The position numbers were made by a program, and so were the translations under genes. The notes beneath the pieces were generated by a model. That model made no database searches and was not told the DNA's origin. It saw nothing but the letters and a program-made list of their open reading frames with translations. Positions 27,473-36,076 of a stretch of DNA of 64,000 nt are shown one piece after another (position 1 is the first letter of the stretch; each line of letters begins with the position of its first letter). Location: NCBI GenBank assembly GCA_964608025.1, contig CAZSLO010000021.1, positions 1 through 64,000 on the forward strand. The letters run 5' to 3'. The stretch is from CAZSLO01 sp964608025. GTDB lineage: Bacteria > Chloroflexota > Dehalococcoidia > Lucifugimonadales > CAJWER01.

Positions 27473-30400
27473 TCATGTCTCACCCAACCGAGCTAAAGCT
27501 TGGAGATCGAGTTTACCAGCCGATCTAGCTAAAGTTAGTAAGCATACTAGAAAAACCGTCCCCATCAACACATAAGTAGGCATCATAAGAGTCCAATCAG
27601 TCATCAAAATAAAAGGTGGCATAACTTCCATGCCATCTTCTGTTACTGCGAGCGACCCTACCATAAGCTGGCTCATCTGAAATCCAGCCCATGTACCTAA
27701 GCCAATACCTATGGCTACTACGGTCAAATGTTCAAATGCTAGCATCGCACGAAGCTGAAGTGATGATAATCCCATGGACTCCAAGAACCCAATCTCTCCT
27801 TTGCTACGACGGCTGAACAATAGTAAGTAAGCAGCATAAGTAAAAGCGGACGCAATCAGGACTACAACAAGTGACAGTAACACCATTGCCTTCCAACCAG
27901 CACCGGACAATGGATCACCCAATATATCCTCCATCTCTTTGTCAACGCCATAGACTCTACCGCCAAATCGCACCAGTTCCGTTATATCTTCCAGGGGATC
28001 CTCTTGTCCGTCCGTTTTGCTGACGAAGAATTCGTTGGGACTTACACTGTAAGATGAACCGAGAATGTTTAAGTGCCCCAGTATGTCCTCTATGTCTACC
28101 AACATGAATCCTAGACGGTCAGGATTTATGGTTGGGAAATTCTCGATCACACCGTTGACCTGGACTGGAACGAGAAGCCCAGATACCTGGACCATTACGA
28201 TATCCCCAATACTGATTTCGGCAGATTCTTCTATTGATCGACTAATCACTGCTTCGACAGCACCTGCCGTCGGCAATCGATATATCCCACGAATATTTCT
28301 AACCGATTCTTTTCCAAACGTGTATTTCACGGACCATAATCCAGTATGGGCCTGTTCAAGATCTGGCTGTATCGCATCACCAGACAACAAGGATCCTGAT
28401 ATTGGTAACCATGCGATTATTTCTTCAAATCCTTCTAATACAATCGGTGACTGTCCTTCCTCCACTGTTACCTGTATATCGTCTATCCATATTTCTCCGG
28501 GTGTATTTATATTCCCTTGGCCTGGTTCCGAAAGGTGAATCGCTACTAATTCAAGCGGCTGGTTTAACCGGTCAGGAATATCGGCAGACATTAAAGTCCA
28601 ATCTTGTTCCTTTATATATTTTCCTAGGCGAAGACCCGTCATCCATCCAGTAGGATCCTTAACATGCGCCCATAGTGAAAGACTACGGAAATCCTGTTCG
28701 GATTTCACCCAAATATCGATAGTCTTTGAACCAGTAGGAAGGATCATCGGCTCGGTGTTTTCAGAACTGATTAGATCTCCCATAACATCAGCCATTGGTC
28801 GTGATGAAAAGTCTGATCTATACCAGGATAGTCGTGGGAATTCTCCAGGCTCGAGTCCGAGGAGTTCGAATTGAATTGGTCCGATACTCCCAGCGGAGCG
28901 ATAAGCCCTAGTGACCATACCTACACCGGGAAGATCTTCAATATCTGCCTGTAAACCGTCTAAGCCGCCTATCCTACTGGACCGAATATCAGCCACATGT
29001 ATGTCAGATGCTAAATCATATAGAACACGTTCTCGCTGGCTGCGTTCCAACGTACCACCTACCGTTGTAGATAAGAGGGCCAATCCCGTAGCAAGTACTA
29101 GAAGAAGTACAACCCATGTGTATTGCATAGGGCTACGTGCCATGTGGGACAATGCTACAGACATCCAAACCGGAGTTGCCCGGGCCAACCTTGTAAATAT
29201 CAAGAACGCAACCTGAGCCACAACGATAATAACCAACGAAACAAATGGAGAGAACATTAAATCGCTTGCAGATAAAGACTTTCCAAAGAAGATACCAATA
29301 ACCACGACCACCTGGAGAATAAACCCGACCAGACGAATCCAAGTTCTCCTCGGCCTATGCGCCACCACATATACGAGTCCAAACAAAAGCGCTGCAAGAA
29401 CCGGCCATCCATGCTCTACAGTCAGTAAACCTAGTCTTTCTGTCCAAACAGATGTTCCTATGATGAACAATAAAAATACCGACGTTCCGAGATGTACAAT
29501 CCTATCTGATTCTCCTGCTACAAATCTTACGACCATCGGGAAAAATCTCATGAAAATCAGTCCTACAACAACAAGAAACAATACGGGAGCTAGCAAGAGA
29601 GTTTCATTAACTTCTAGATCTTCAAACAATCCTCCGGAAACCAATTGTCCTCTCGATTGAAGTTCCCAGAATATTATCCCTCCAAATAAAAGAACCACCG
29701 CGTCAATATAATATCTATGGAAAAAAGGAAGGGCAGCAGGCCGAGAAGATTGAAGCCGTTCAACTATGATCCCACCCTTAGTACCAAGAACCGCTGCTAT
29801 CACAAATATAAAAAGGCAAAAAATACCCGTCACAACCGGTAGGACAAACGGCATGATATTCAAAACAAGAGGTAGCATTCCACTATCGGTTATGTCTCGA
29901 AAATATGGCAATAATCCTGCGGCAGACACGGAGGCAATAGCTAAAATCGGGCCCAGGATAACCGCGACAACAGTCATCGTCAGGCCCTCTAAAAGATAGA
30001 TTCGCGAAAGTTCAAACAGGCCCACTCCCCGAGATCGTAGGACAGCCGTGTCTCTCTCTCGGCTCCGTACTAGATATAAAACTAAGGTGGCCAGGAAAAA
30101 TAGAACAGTTACAGCCATCAGTGCTATCAGCAAAAGAAGAGGTACACGTGTAAAAAATGCCCGCCGTTGGATATCCCTGATCGGCGTTAGTACAGACCTA
30201 GTGGTTACCAGAGACCCAGGTACAGTCTCAGCGATTAGTTCTTCAAGATTCTCGAAGCGTCTGAGTACTTCTTTTATGGACCATTGGGTAAGCCGGCCAC
30301 TATCTATAATCCCAAACCAGGTAGGTCTTACAACACTAGACGTATATTTGTCTCCCAGAACATCTACAATGGCTGATCTAGTAACTAGAAGAGCAACCGG

Positions 30401-31162
30401 AGGTTCTTCCTCATCAGGATTAGCGAGAGTTGCGCCCTCCGGTGGAAGTTCTTCCAAAGGCGAAGGATCTAATATTATCCCACCGAAACTCCAGTAATCA
30501 CTGTCAGGTACATCAGGTTCAATTATCCCTGTTATTGTGACAGCAAACCGATTCTGCATCACCAGATCAGGCGTGAGTACTACTTGGTCCCCGGGACCTA
30601 ACCCGAAGCGCTCAGCCGTGGCCACACTTATCACAGCCTCGATATCTCCAATAAACCAACTTAAAATTCCTAGAGAACCTGAATTACCACCTCCGAGAGG
30701 CCGTGTATTAGACATACGGCCCGAAACAAATGTCGCATGATCCTCCAAGTTGGATAGATGGTGAATGAAACCCCTGGAAACCATTTCTCCGGTTCCAGGT
30801 ATTGCAGGCAATGCCTGTGAAGGCAAGCCAACCAGATAGTTAGCACTTCTTATGTAGGTCTCATAACCAATATACGAATCCCCAGCTTCTACCTGAAATG
30901 CCTCATCTACCGAGTTTTCTGCTCCATCCACTGATTCACTCGACAGTCTCAGCGGTGGACCAAATACATCAACCCTCAGACCATTCTTTGATATACGATC
31001 GATGGCATTGTTAAAAGAAAGTTGCTCTAACGAGTCAATATATAAAGGGGCGATGGAAGCTAAGGTAGTAGCAACTATCATACCTATCAGCGTTCCTGCC
31101 AATAGTTGCCAGTCCTCAAGAAGGCGTTTCGCTACCAAACGTGGTATTGATAGTTGCTGCAT
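27473..31162 (-). CDS. Giant FtsX/MacB-type ABC transporter permease (paralogue)
   Basis: The 1229-residue protein has the same plan as its downstream neighbour: N-terminal helix at about 20-40, FtsX bundle near 340-460 (ERDTAVLRSRGVGLFELSRIYLLEGL), extra helices near 485-660, a large beta-rich region, and a C-terminal FtsX bundle near 1100-1220 (SKGEIGFLESMGLSSLQLRAMLAFEHL). The insertion near 800-930 again contains WIDDIQV and VLEGFEEI. It lacks the Thr-Pro linker and has several more membrane helices in the middle. The two genes are 153 bases apart on the same strand and may form a heterodimer. No ATPase, periplasmic adaptor or outer-membrane gene lies nearby. Confidence 0.87.
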   Translation of the reverse strand: MQQLSIPRLVAKRLLEDWQLLAGTLIGMIVATTLASIAPLYIDSLEQLSFNNAIDRISKNGLRVDVFGPPLRLSSESVDGAENSVDEAFQVEAGDSYIGYETYIRSANYLVGLPSQALPAIPGTGEMVSRGFIHHLSNLEDHATFVSGRMSNTRPLGGGNSGSLGILSWFIGDIEAVISVATAERFGLGPGDQVVLTPDLVMQNRFAVTITGIIEPDVPDSDYWSFGGIILDPSPLEELPPEGATLANPDEEEPPVALLVTRSAIVDVLGDKYTSSVVRPTWFGIIDSGRLTQWSIKEVLRRFENLEELIAETVPGSLVTTRSVLTPIRDIQRRAFFTRVPLLLLIALMAVTVLFFLATLVLYLVRSRERDTAVLRSRGVGLFELSRIYLLEGLTMTVVAVILGPILAIASVSAAGLLPYFRDITDSGMLPLVLNIMPFVLPVVTGIFCLFIFVIAAVLGTKGGIIVERLQSSRPAALPFFHRYYIDAVVLLFGGIIFWELQSRGQLVSGGLFEDLEVNETLLLAPVLFLVVVGLIFMRFFPMVVRFVAGESDRIVHLGTSVFLLFIIGTSVWTERLGLLTVEHGWPVLAALLFGLVYVVAHRPRRTWIRLVGFILQVVVVIGIFFGKSLSASDLMFSPFVSLVIIVVAQVAFLIFTRLARATPVWMSVALSHMARSPMQYTWVVLLLVLATGLALLSTTVGGTLERSQRERVLYDLASDIHVADIRSSRIGGLDGLQADIEDLPGVGMVTRAYRSAGSIGPIQFELLGLEPGEFPRLSWYRSDFSSRPMADVMGDLISSENTEPMILPTGSKTIDIWVKSEQDFRSLSLWAHVKDPTGWMTGLRLGKYIKEQDWTLMSADIPDRLNQPLELVAIHLSEPGQGNINTPGEIWIDDIQVTVEEGQSPIVLEGFEEIIAWLPISGSLLSGDAIQPDLEQAHTGLWSVKYTFGKESVRNIRGIYRLPTAGAVEAVISRSIEESAEISIGDIVMVQVSGLLVPVQVNGVIENFPTINPDRLGFMLVDIEDILGHLNILGSSYSVSPNEFFVSKTDGQEDPLEDITELVRFGGRVYGVDKEMEDILGDPLSGAGWKAMVLLSLVVVLIASAFTYAAYLLLFSRRSKGEIGFLESMGLSSLQLRAMLAFEHLTVVAIGIGLGTWAGFQMSQLMVGSLAVTEDGMEVMPPFILMTDWTLMMPTYVLMGTVFLVCLLTLARSAGKLDLQALARLGET

Positions 31163-31312
31163 TAGATAATTATATCTCTAAAAGATATCTGCGGTAATTT
31201 TATACCACCATCGACCCAAATCAACGTGGTTGGTATGCGCTAAAAAGTTGCAGACAGTTGAGTTCCCAAACAAAATACCAAACCTATTTCTTTTATTTGT
31301 TGTCACTTAAGA

Positions 31313-31999
31313 TTATTCTTCGTTATTCATAGAGCTGGTCTCTTTTACCAGACTATCCGCTAGTCGACCAGTGACGAGGAAGATTACACGCTCTGCGATA
31401 TTGGTAGCACGGTCCGCTATACGCTCAAGGTCATGAGCAACCCAGATCAGGTAAGTACCACGCCTTATTGATTTAGGATCCTCGATCATGAAAGTAAGGA
31501 GTTCTCTGTAAACTTGCTCATATAATGCATCGATCTCGTCATCATCTTTCAACACAACCTGTGCTGTGACTAAATCACGGTTCACAAGTGAGTCCAGGCT
31601 CAGTCTAACCATGTTAGAGGATTTCTGACCCATCCTAGGAATATCAATCAACTTCTTTAGTGGAGGTTCGTCTCCCATGGCAAGGCTTATCTTGGCAATA
31701 CCTTCAGCATAATCTCCCATTCGCTCCAATTCTTGGGATATGTGCAACATAGATATGATAACTCTCAGATCTGTTGCTAACGGTTGCTGAGTGGCTATTA
31801 AATTGATGCACTTATCCTCGATCTCAAATCTTTTGTTGTCTATATGATCATCTCCCGCGATGATCTCCTTCGATAGATCTAGATCTCTACGCTGAAGTGC
31901 ATCTAGTGATGTCATTATAGCTTTCTCAACCATGCTCCCAAGCATCAGAATATCGTCCTGTAGCATTCGCAGGTCTCGGTCGAAATCCGCTCGTGGCAT
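31313..31999 (-). CDS. phoU: Phosphate uptake regulator PhoU
   Basis: The 228-residue helical protein has two PhoU repeats with the metal-binding E/DxxxD motifs ELERMGDYAEGIAK (about 92-105) and DLERIADRATNIAE (about 191-204). PhoU links the Pst transporter to the PhoR kinase and keeps the regulon off when phosphate is plentiful. The start MPRADFDRDL is normal. It begins 17 bases after pstB, last gene of the pst operon. Confidence 0.96.
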   Translation of the reverse strand: MPRADFDRDLRMLQDDILMLGSMVEKAIMTSLDALQRRDLDLSKEIIAGDDHIDNKRFEIEDKCINLIATQQPLATDLRVIISMLHISQELERMGDYAEGIAKISLAMGDEPPLKKLIDIPRMGQKSSNMVRLSLDSLVNRDLVTAQVVLKDDDEIDALYEQVYRELLTFMIEDPKSIRRGTYLIWVAHDLERIADRATNIAERVIFLVTGRLADSLVKETSSMNNEE

Positions 32000-32016
32000 T
32001 ATCTTCCGTCCTTTCG

Positions 32017-32796
32017 TTAGCTAAATCGACCTGTAATATAGGCTTCTGTCCGCTCATCCTTAGGCTCAGTGAATATCTGATTTGTCTGTCCGTGTTCTAC
32101 AAGATATCCGGATCGCGCTTGATCTACCATCAGAAATGCTGTCTCGTCCGAAACTCTGGCTGCTTGTTGCATATTGTGAGTTACGATAACGATGGATATT
32201 TGATTGGAGAGATCGCGTATCAATTCTTCAATAGCCAAGGTAGCAATTGGGTCTAGGGCAGAAGCCGGCTCATCCATAAGAATAACTTCTGGCTCTACAG
32301 CAAGCGCTCTAGCTATACAAAGACGTTGTTGTTGTCCCCCAGAAAGCGTCAAGGCACTCTTGTTCAAACGATCTTTCACTTCATCCCACAATGCAGCTCG
32401 CTTCAAGGATCTTTCAACGGCCTCATCAATATTGCCAGCATATCCATTAATTTTCAGTCCAAAGGCCACATTATCATGAATGGATTTCGGGAAAGGATTG
32501 GGTTTTTGAAACACCATCCCAATCCTTGACCTTATCTCGGTAGGATCGATGTGTTCGGAATTCAAATTGATATTGTTGAAACTTATCTGTCCCTCAATAC
32601 GAGCTCCTAGTATGAGGTCGTTCATACGATTGAAACACCGAAGCAAGGTACTCTTCCCACATCCTGATGGGCCAATTAAGGCAGTTACGTTTTTTCTTTC
32701 GACTTTTAAATTAACATCCCGAATAGCAAGAAAATCCCCATACCAAACATGCAGGTTTTTTGCTTCTAGCACATAGATCCTATCTGTATTACTCAT
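32017..32796 (-). CDS. pstB: Phosphate ABC transporter ATP-binding protein PstB
   Basis: The 259-residue ATPase has Walker A GPSGCGKST, the Q-loop in VFQKPNPFPKSI (a PstB-specific motif), the ABC signature LSGGQQQRL, Walker B VILMDEPASALD and the switch His in IVTHNMQQAARVSD. It powers phosphate import through PstC-PstA. The start overlaps the end of pstA by 8 bases, so translation is coupled. The length and motif set match PstB exactly. Confidence 0.97.
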   Translation of the reverse strand: MSNTDRIYVLEAKNLHVWYGDFLAIRDVNLKVERKNVTALIGPSGCGKSTLLRCFNRMNDLILGARIEGQISFNNINLNSEHIDPTEIRSRIGMVFQKPNPFPKSIHDNVAFGLKINGYAGNIDEAVERSLKRAALWDEVKDRLNKSALTLSGGQQQRLCIARALAVEPEVILMDEPASALDPIATLAIEELIRDLSNQISIVIVTHNMQQAARVSDETAFLMVDQARSGYLVEHGQTNQIFTEPKDERTEAYITGRFS

Positions 32797-33673
32797 CAGA
32801 TTTCACTTGGTACCTATTTCGTATATATACGGCTACTGTATTCATTGTTAACAATACCAAAAGGAGCACTATGATACCGGCGGCAGCCAAGCCCCGGAAT
32901 TCATCCTGTGGCCTAGACATCCAGTTAAATATCTGAATGGGCAATACTGTAAAACGGTCGAGAGGACTATTAGGTACAAAAGTTAAATAAACAAGTGCGC
33001 TGATAGCTATCACTGGTGCAGTTTCACCAATAGCCCTAGATAAACCCAGTATTACTCCTGTAAGTATGCCAGGAACTGCCAATGGAAATACAACGCCGCT
33101 TATGACCTGCCATTCCGTGGCCCCTAGTGCAAATGCAGCATCCCGATAAGTCTTCGGGACAACGCGAATCGCCTCTCTAGAGGCAAGTATCACAATAGGG
33201 AGTATCAAAAGAGACATAGTCAGGGCTCCCGCTAATACACTCCTTCCCAATGACAACCATTGTACGAACAGGGCTAAACCCAGCAAGCCGTACACAATCG
33301 ATGGCACACCCGCCAAGTTAGAAATATTAATCTCGATAAGTGATGTTATCTTATTCTTTTTAGCATATTCTTCTAAATATATAGCCGTACCTACTCCAAT
33401 CGGGACAGTAAAAGCAGCCGTCAAACCCATCAACCAAAGGGTGCCAACTAATGCCGACCTTAGACCAGCCTGTTCTGTATGTCGAGACGGGTAATTCAAA
33501 ATAAGGTTTGAACTTAACCAAGGTAATCCATCAGTAAATATCTCAATCAAAAGTACTAGCAATCCAAGAACGCTTATGACCACAGCACCTAGTAGCAATC
33601 CATAGATTATAAATCCCTGGATATTTCGAATATCCCGTCGACGTTTAAATATCCTGTTCTGTCTTGAAATCAA
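32789..33673 (-). CDS. pstA: Phosphate ABC transporter permease PstA
   Basis: The start is placed at a TTG (33673) that overlaps the pstC stop as TTGA; a longer frame to 33712 would intrude 43 bases into pstC. The product then begins ISRQNRIFKRRRDIRN, a basic cytoplasmic stretch before the first helix, as usual for PstA. Six membrane segments follow, with the EAIRVVPKTYRDAAFALGATEWQ coupling loop that contacts PstB. It contains the long periplasmic segment TDGLPWLSSNLI typical of PstA. It forms the phosphate channel with PstC. Confidence 0.94.
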   Translation of the reverse strand: MISRQNRIFKRRRDIRNIQGFIIYGLLLGAVVISVLGLLVLLIEIFTDGLPWLSSNLILNYPSRHTEQAGLRSALVGTLWLMGLTAAFTVPIGVGTAIYLEEYAKKNKITSLIEINISNLAGVPSIVYGLLGLALFVQWLSLGRSVLAGALTMSLLILPIVILASREAIRVVPKTYRDAAFALGATEWQVISGVVFPLAVPGILTGVILGLSRAIGETAPVIAISALVYLTFVPNSPLDRFTVLPIQIFNWMSRPQDEFRGLAAAGIIVLLLVLLTMNTVAVYIRNRYQVKSDE

Positions 33674-34512
33674 TATCCCAAACCCCAGCGTTTCACGACT
33701 AAATGCCCACAAACGTTCATGAAAAGTGTCATGAAAAATAGAAGCAGTCCAACAGCAAAGATTGTGTTGAATTCCAGTGAACCATGGGGTGTCTCTCCGA
33801 GACTAAGTTGAACGATAAATGCCGTCATTGTCTGGATACTCTCTAAGGGATTCAAAGTCATCTTGGGAGTCGCTCCCGCTGCAATCGTTACCAGCATTGT
33901 TTCACCTATAGCCCTTGAAATCCCCAATATAAATGCAGCTACAATCCCTGACAGTGCGGCTGGAATAACTATCCGAAGAGATACTTCGACACGTGTCGCA
34001 CCTAGAGCATAAGCTGCCTCCCTGAGAGATCTTGGGACAGCCAACATGGCATCTTCGCTTAACGAAGAAATCATAGGTACGATCATTAAACCCATCACCA
34101 AACCAGCTGACAATGCATTAAATACCAACATGTCTGGGAACATCCAATCTTGTATAGCAGGTGTTATAAAAGTCAATGCGAAATAGCCATATACTACTGT
34201 TGGTACTCCTGCCAAGATTTCAAGGATTGGCTTAAGTATTCTCCTCACCCTGTCAGGTGCATATTCAGATAGAAAAGTAGCCGTAGCTAACCCAATTGGG
34301 ATAGCTACTAGGGCCGCGATTCCAGTAACAAGCAAGGTACCAGATACCAAGGGTAAAACCCCGTACGCACGTGGCTTCAGAATCGGAGTCCACCTAGTAC
34401 CAGTCAAGAACTCTATAGGTGAAATCTCTGTAAAGAAACCCCAGGCTTGTACGAAGAGACTTACGACTATTCCAATGGTCGTAAGAACCGACACAAGTGC
34501 GCAACCAAACAA
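33670..34512 (-). CDS. pstC: Phosphate ABC transporter permease PstC
   Basis: Six membrane helices and the EDAMLAVPRSLREAAYALGATRVE coupling loop identify the permease that pairs with PstA. The frame from the TTG at 34512 begins inside the first helix, and there is no Shine-Dalgarno before it. The same frame is open upstream to a TAA at 34584; an ATT codon at 34566 has AAGG 8 bases before it and would add a basic leader (NYTKPRGRASGVIIKN) that PstC proteins usually have. So the real start may be a rare ATT. It lies 74 bases after pstS if so, or 128 bases with the TTG. Confidence 0.92.
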   Translation of the reverse strand: MFGCALVSVLTTIGIVVSLFVQAWGFFTEISPIEFLTGTRWTPILKPRAYGVLPLVSGTLLVTGIAALVAIPIGLATATFLSEYAPDRVRRILKPILEILAGVPTVVYGYFALTFITPAIQDWMFPDMLVFNALSAGLVMGLMIVPMISSLSEDAMLAVPRSLREAAYALGATRVEVSLRIVIPAALSGIVAAFILGISRAIGETMLVTIAAGATPKMTLNPLESIQTMTAFIVQLSLGETPHGSLEFNTIFAVGLLLFFMTLFMNVCGHLVVKRWGLGY

Positions 34513-34640
34513 TATATTTTTGATTATTACGCCGCTGGCCCGTCCTCTTGGCTTCGTATAATTAATAGTACCGACCTTGTTTTACGTCCCAGAGTTTATT
34601 GGTGTTATTCATCGACGGTACACGACTGGATATTTCATCA

Positions 34641-35702
34641 TCAATCGGTATTTGAATCCCTAATCTTCGTCAATGCATCCTGATAGACCGATTCTTGTAA
34701 TGGCACGTAACCAACCTCACTAACCAATGATCGGCCGTTGACCATGTAGAACTCGACAAATGCCATGACTTCGGGTCTCTTAAGGCTTTTTTTATTGACA
34801 TAAATAAACATTGGCCTAGAGAGAGGCTGGTATTGTCCATCCTCGATAGTGGAAGCTGTAGGCATTACGCAGCCAGAACCAGAATCAATCGCGACCAGCT
34901 TTAATTTGTCTGGACTCTCAGCGTAGTAAGCGTATCCAAAGTATCCAAGTGCATTCCGATCACCAGCGATGCCCTGAATCAGTACATTGTCGTCAGTAGA
35001 TGCGGTGTAATCAGCTCGGGAAGCCTGAGATTCACCAACAATCTCTTCCGTGAAATAGTCAAAAGTTCCTGAGTCGGTGTCGGCACCGTACAGTCTCAAA
35101 GGCCGATCCGGAAATCCTGACCGCACCTCGTTCCAATTATTGACTTGTGAGCCAGGCTCCCAAATTTTCTTCAATTCACCAACTGTGAGACATTCCACAA
35201 AATCGTTTTTCGGATTCACCATAACTGACAATCCATCGGTGCCAACTTTCAGTTCAAGGTAATCGACTCCATTATCGGTCGCTGCAGCCGCTTCCGTATT
35301 CTTGATAGGCCTCGAAGCATCTGATATATCGGTCTCTCCAACAGTAAACCGCTTGAAGCCACCTCCAGTCCCAGAAACACCTACATTCACGTTGACTCTC
35401 GGATTTAGCTTGTGGAAATCTTCAGCCATCGCCTCAGAAACTGGATATACGGTACTCGATCCATCTATTTCGATAGTACCGGCGAGAACTTCTCCTGATA
35501 AATATCCCGTTTTATCCGATGAAGAATCTAAATCATTGGAACAGGCTAAAATTGTCAACGATGAAACCATGCAAATAAAAAACAACGGGATCTTCTTTAG
35601 ACTAAAACTGTCTTTTACCGAATATGTCAATTCTTGCTGTACCATAAATTGTCTGACAAACTCCTGTATTTGAATTGTCACTTCTCTGTAAACCTGATCC
35701 AT
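34641..35702 (-). CDS. pstS: Phosphate-binding lipoprotein PstS
   Basis: The mature part shows the PstS landmarks: IDGSSTVYPVSEAMAEDF at the N-terminal phosphate site, VGVSGTGGGFKRF, ISDASRPIK and GADTDSGTFDYFTE. A lipobox LTILAC marks lipid anchoring. It delivers phosphate to PstCA. The ATG at 35702 has AAGG 6 bases upstream but gives 35 residues before the hydrophobic core; the ATG at 35645 (MVQQELTY) gives a more normal signal peptide but lacks a well-spaced ribosome site. Either is possible. It is preceded by a PHO-box array, so expression should rise on phosphate starvation. Confidence 0.95.
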   Translation of the reverse strand: MDQVYREVTIQIQEFVRQFMVQQELTYSVKDSFSLKKIPLFFICMVSSLTILACSNDLDSSSDKTGYLSGEVLAGTIEIDGSSTVYPVSEAMAEDFHKLNPRVNVNVGVSGTGGGFKRFTVGETDISDASRPIKNTEAAAATDNGVDYLELKVGTDGLSVMVNPKNDFVECLTVGELKKIWEPGSQVNNWNEVRSGFPDRPLRLYGADTDSGTFDYFTEEIVGESQASRADYTASTDDNVLIQGIAGDRNALGYFGYAYYAESPDKLKLVAIDSGSGCVMPTASTIEDGQYQPLSRPMFIYVNKKSLKRPEVMAFVEFYMVNGRSLVSEVGYVPLQESVYQDALTKIRDSNTD

Positions 35703-36076
35703 CGCAACCTTAATCTGGTTGAGTTAATTAATAGTTAAAACTTCGTTAACGCTGAGTTAACGAGCAATAACATCTTGTTAACGATCTTGTTTACCAGTAG
35801 GCCATCTATTCCGAATTCAGAATGCAGGCTAATTGGCAGATATAGGTATGCTTTAATCCAAGTATCCTTGGATTCTCAATATAATCAAAGAGTCAAGGAA
35901 GTGCAGAGTGATCACATACGTCTAATTATGCCAACTTGATATATCGACTTGGAAATCACGGATTTAACCCAAGACATCACCGCGATTATTCCTCAGCGGG
36001 TTCGGATAGGACTCTCATTATTCAATTGTCAGATATGTCGGGGAACTAGCTAAAATGGTGACAAAAAGAGTGTGTT
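35703..36076. other. Regulatory gap between phoR and pstS
   Basis: This 374-base gap holds the PHO-box array at its left end (35723-35794). The rest (about 35800-36076) has no ORF with a convincing start, no tRNA and no obvious terminator for phoR. Confidence 0.5.
35723..35794 (-). promoter_or_regulatory. PHO box: 11-base-step GTTAA direct repeats before pstS
   Basis: GTTAA occurs at 35723, 35734, 35745 and 35756, exactly 11 bases apart. Two further copies, GTTAAC at 35777 and GTTTAC at 35789, follow after a gap. PhoB/PhoP-type regulators bind direct repeats of 11-base period, one turn of DNA per protein subunit. The array sits 21-93 bases before the pstS ATG, and the phoBR genes lie next door, so PhoB from this locus is the likely binder. 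The core is almost palindromic (GTTAAC), so orientation cannot be fixed. Confidence 0.8.
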
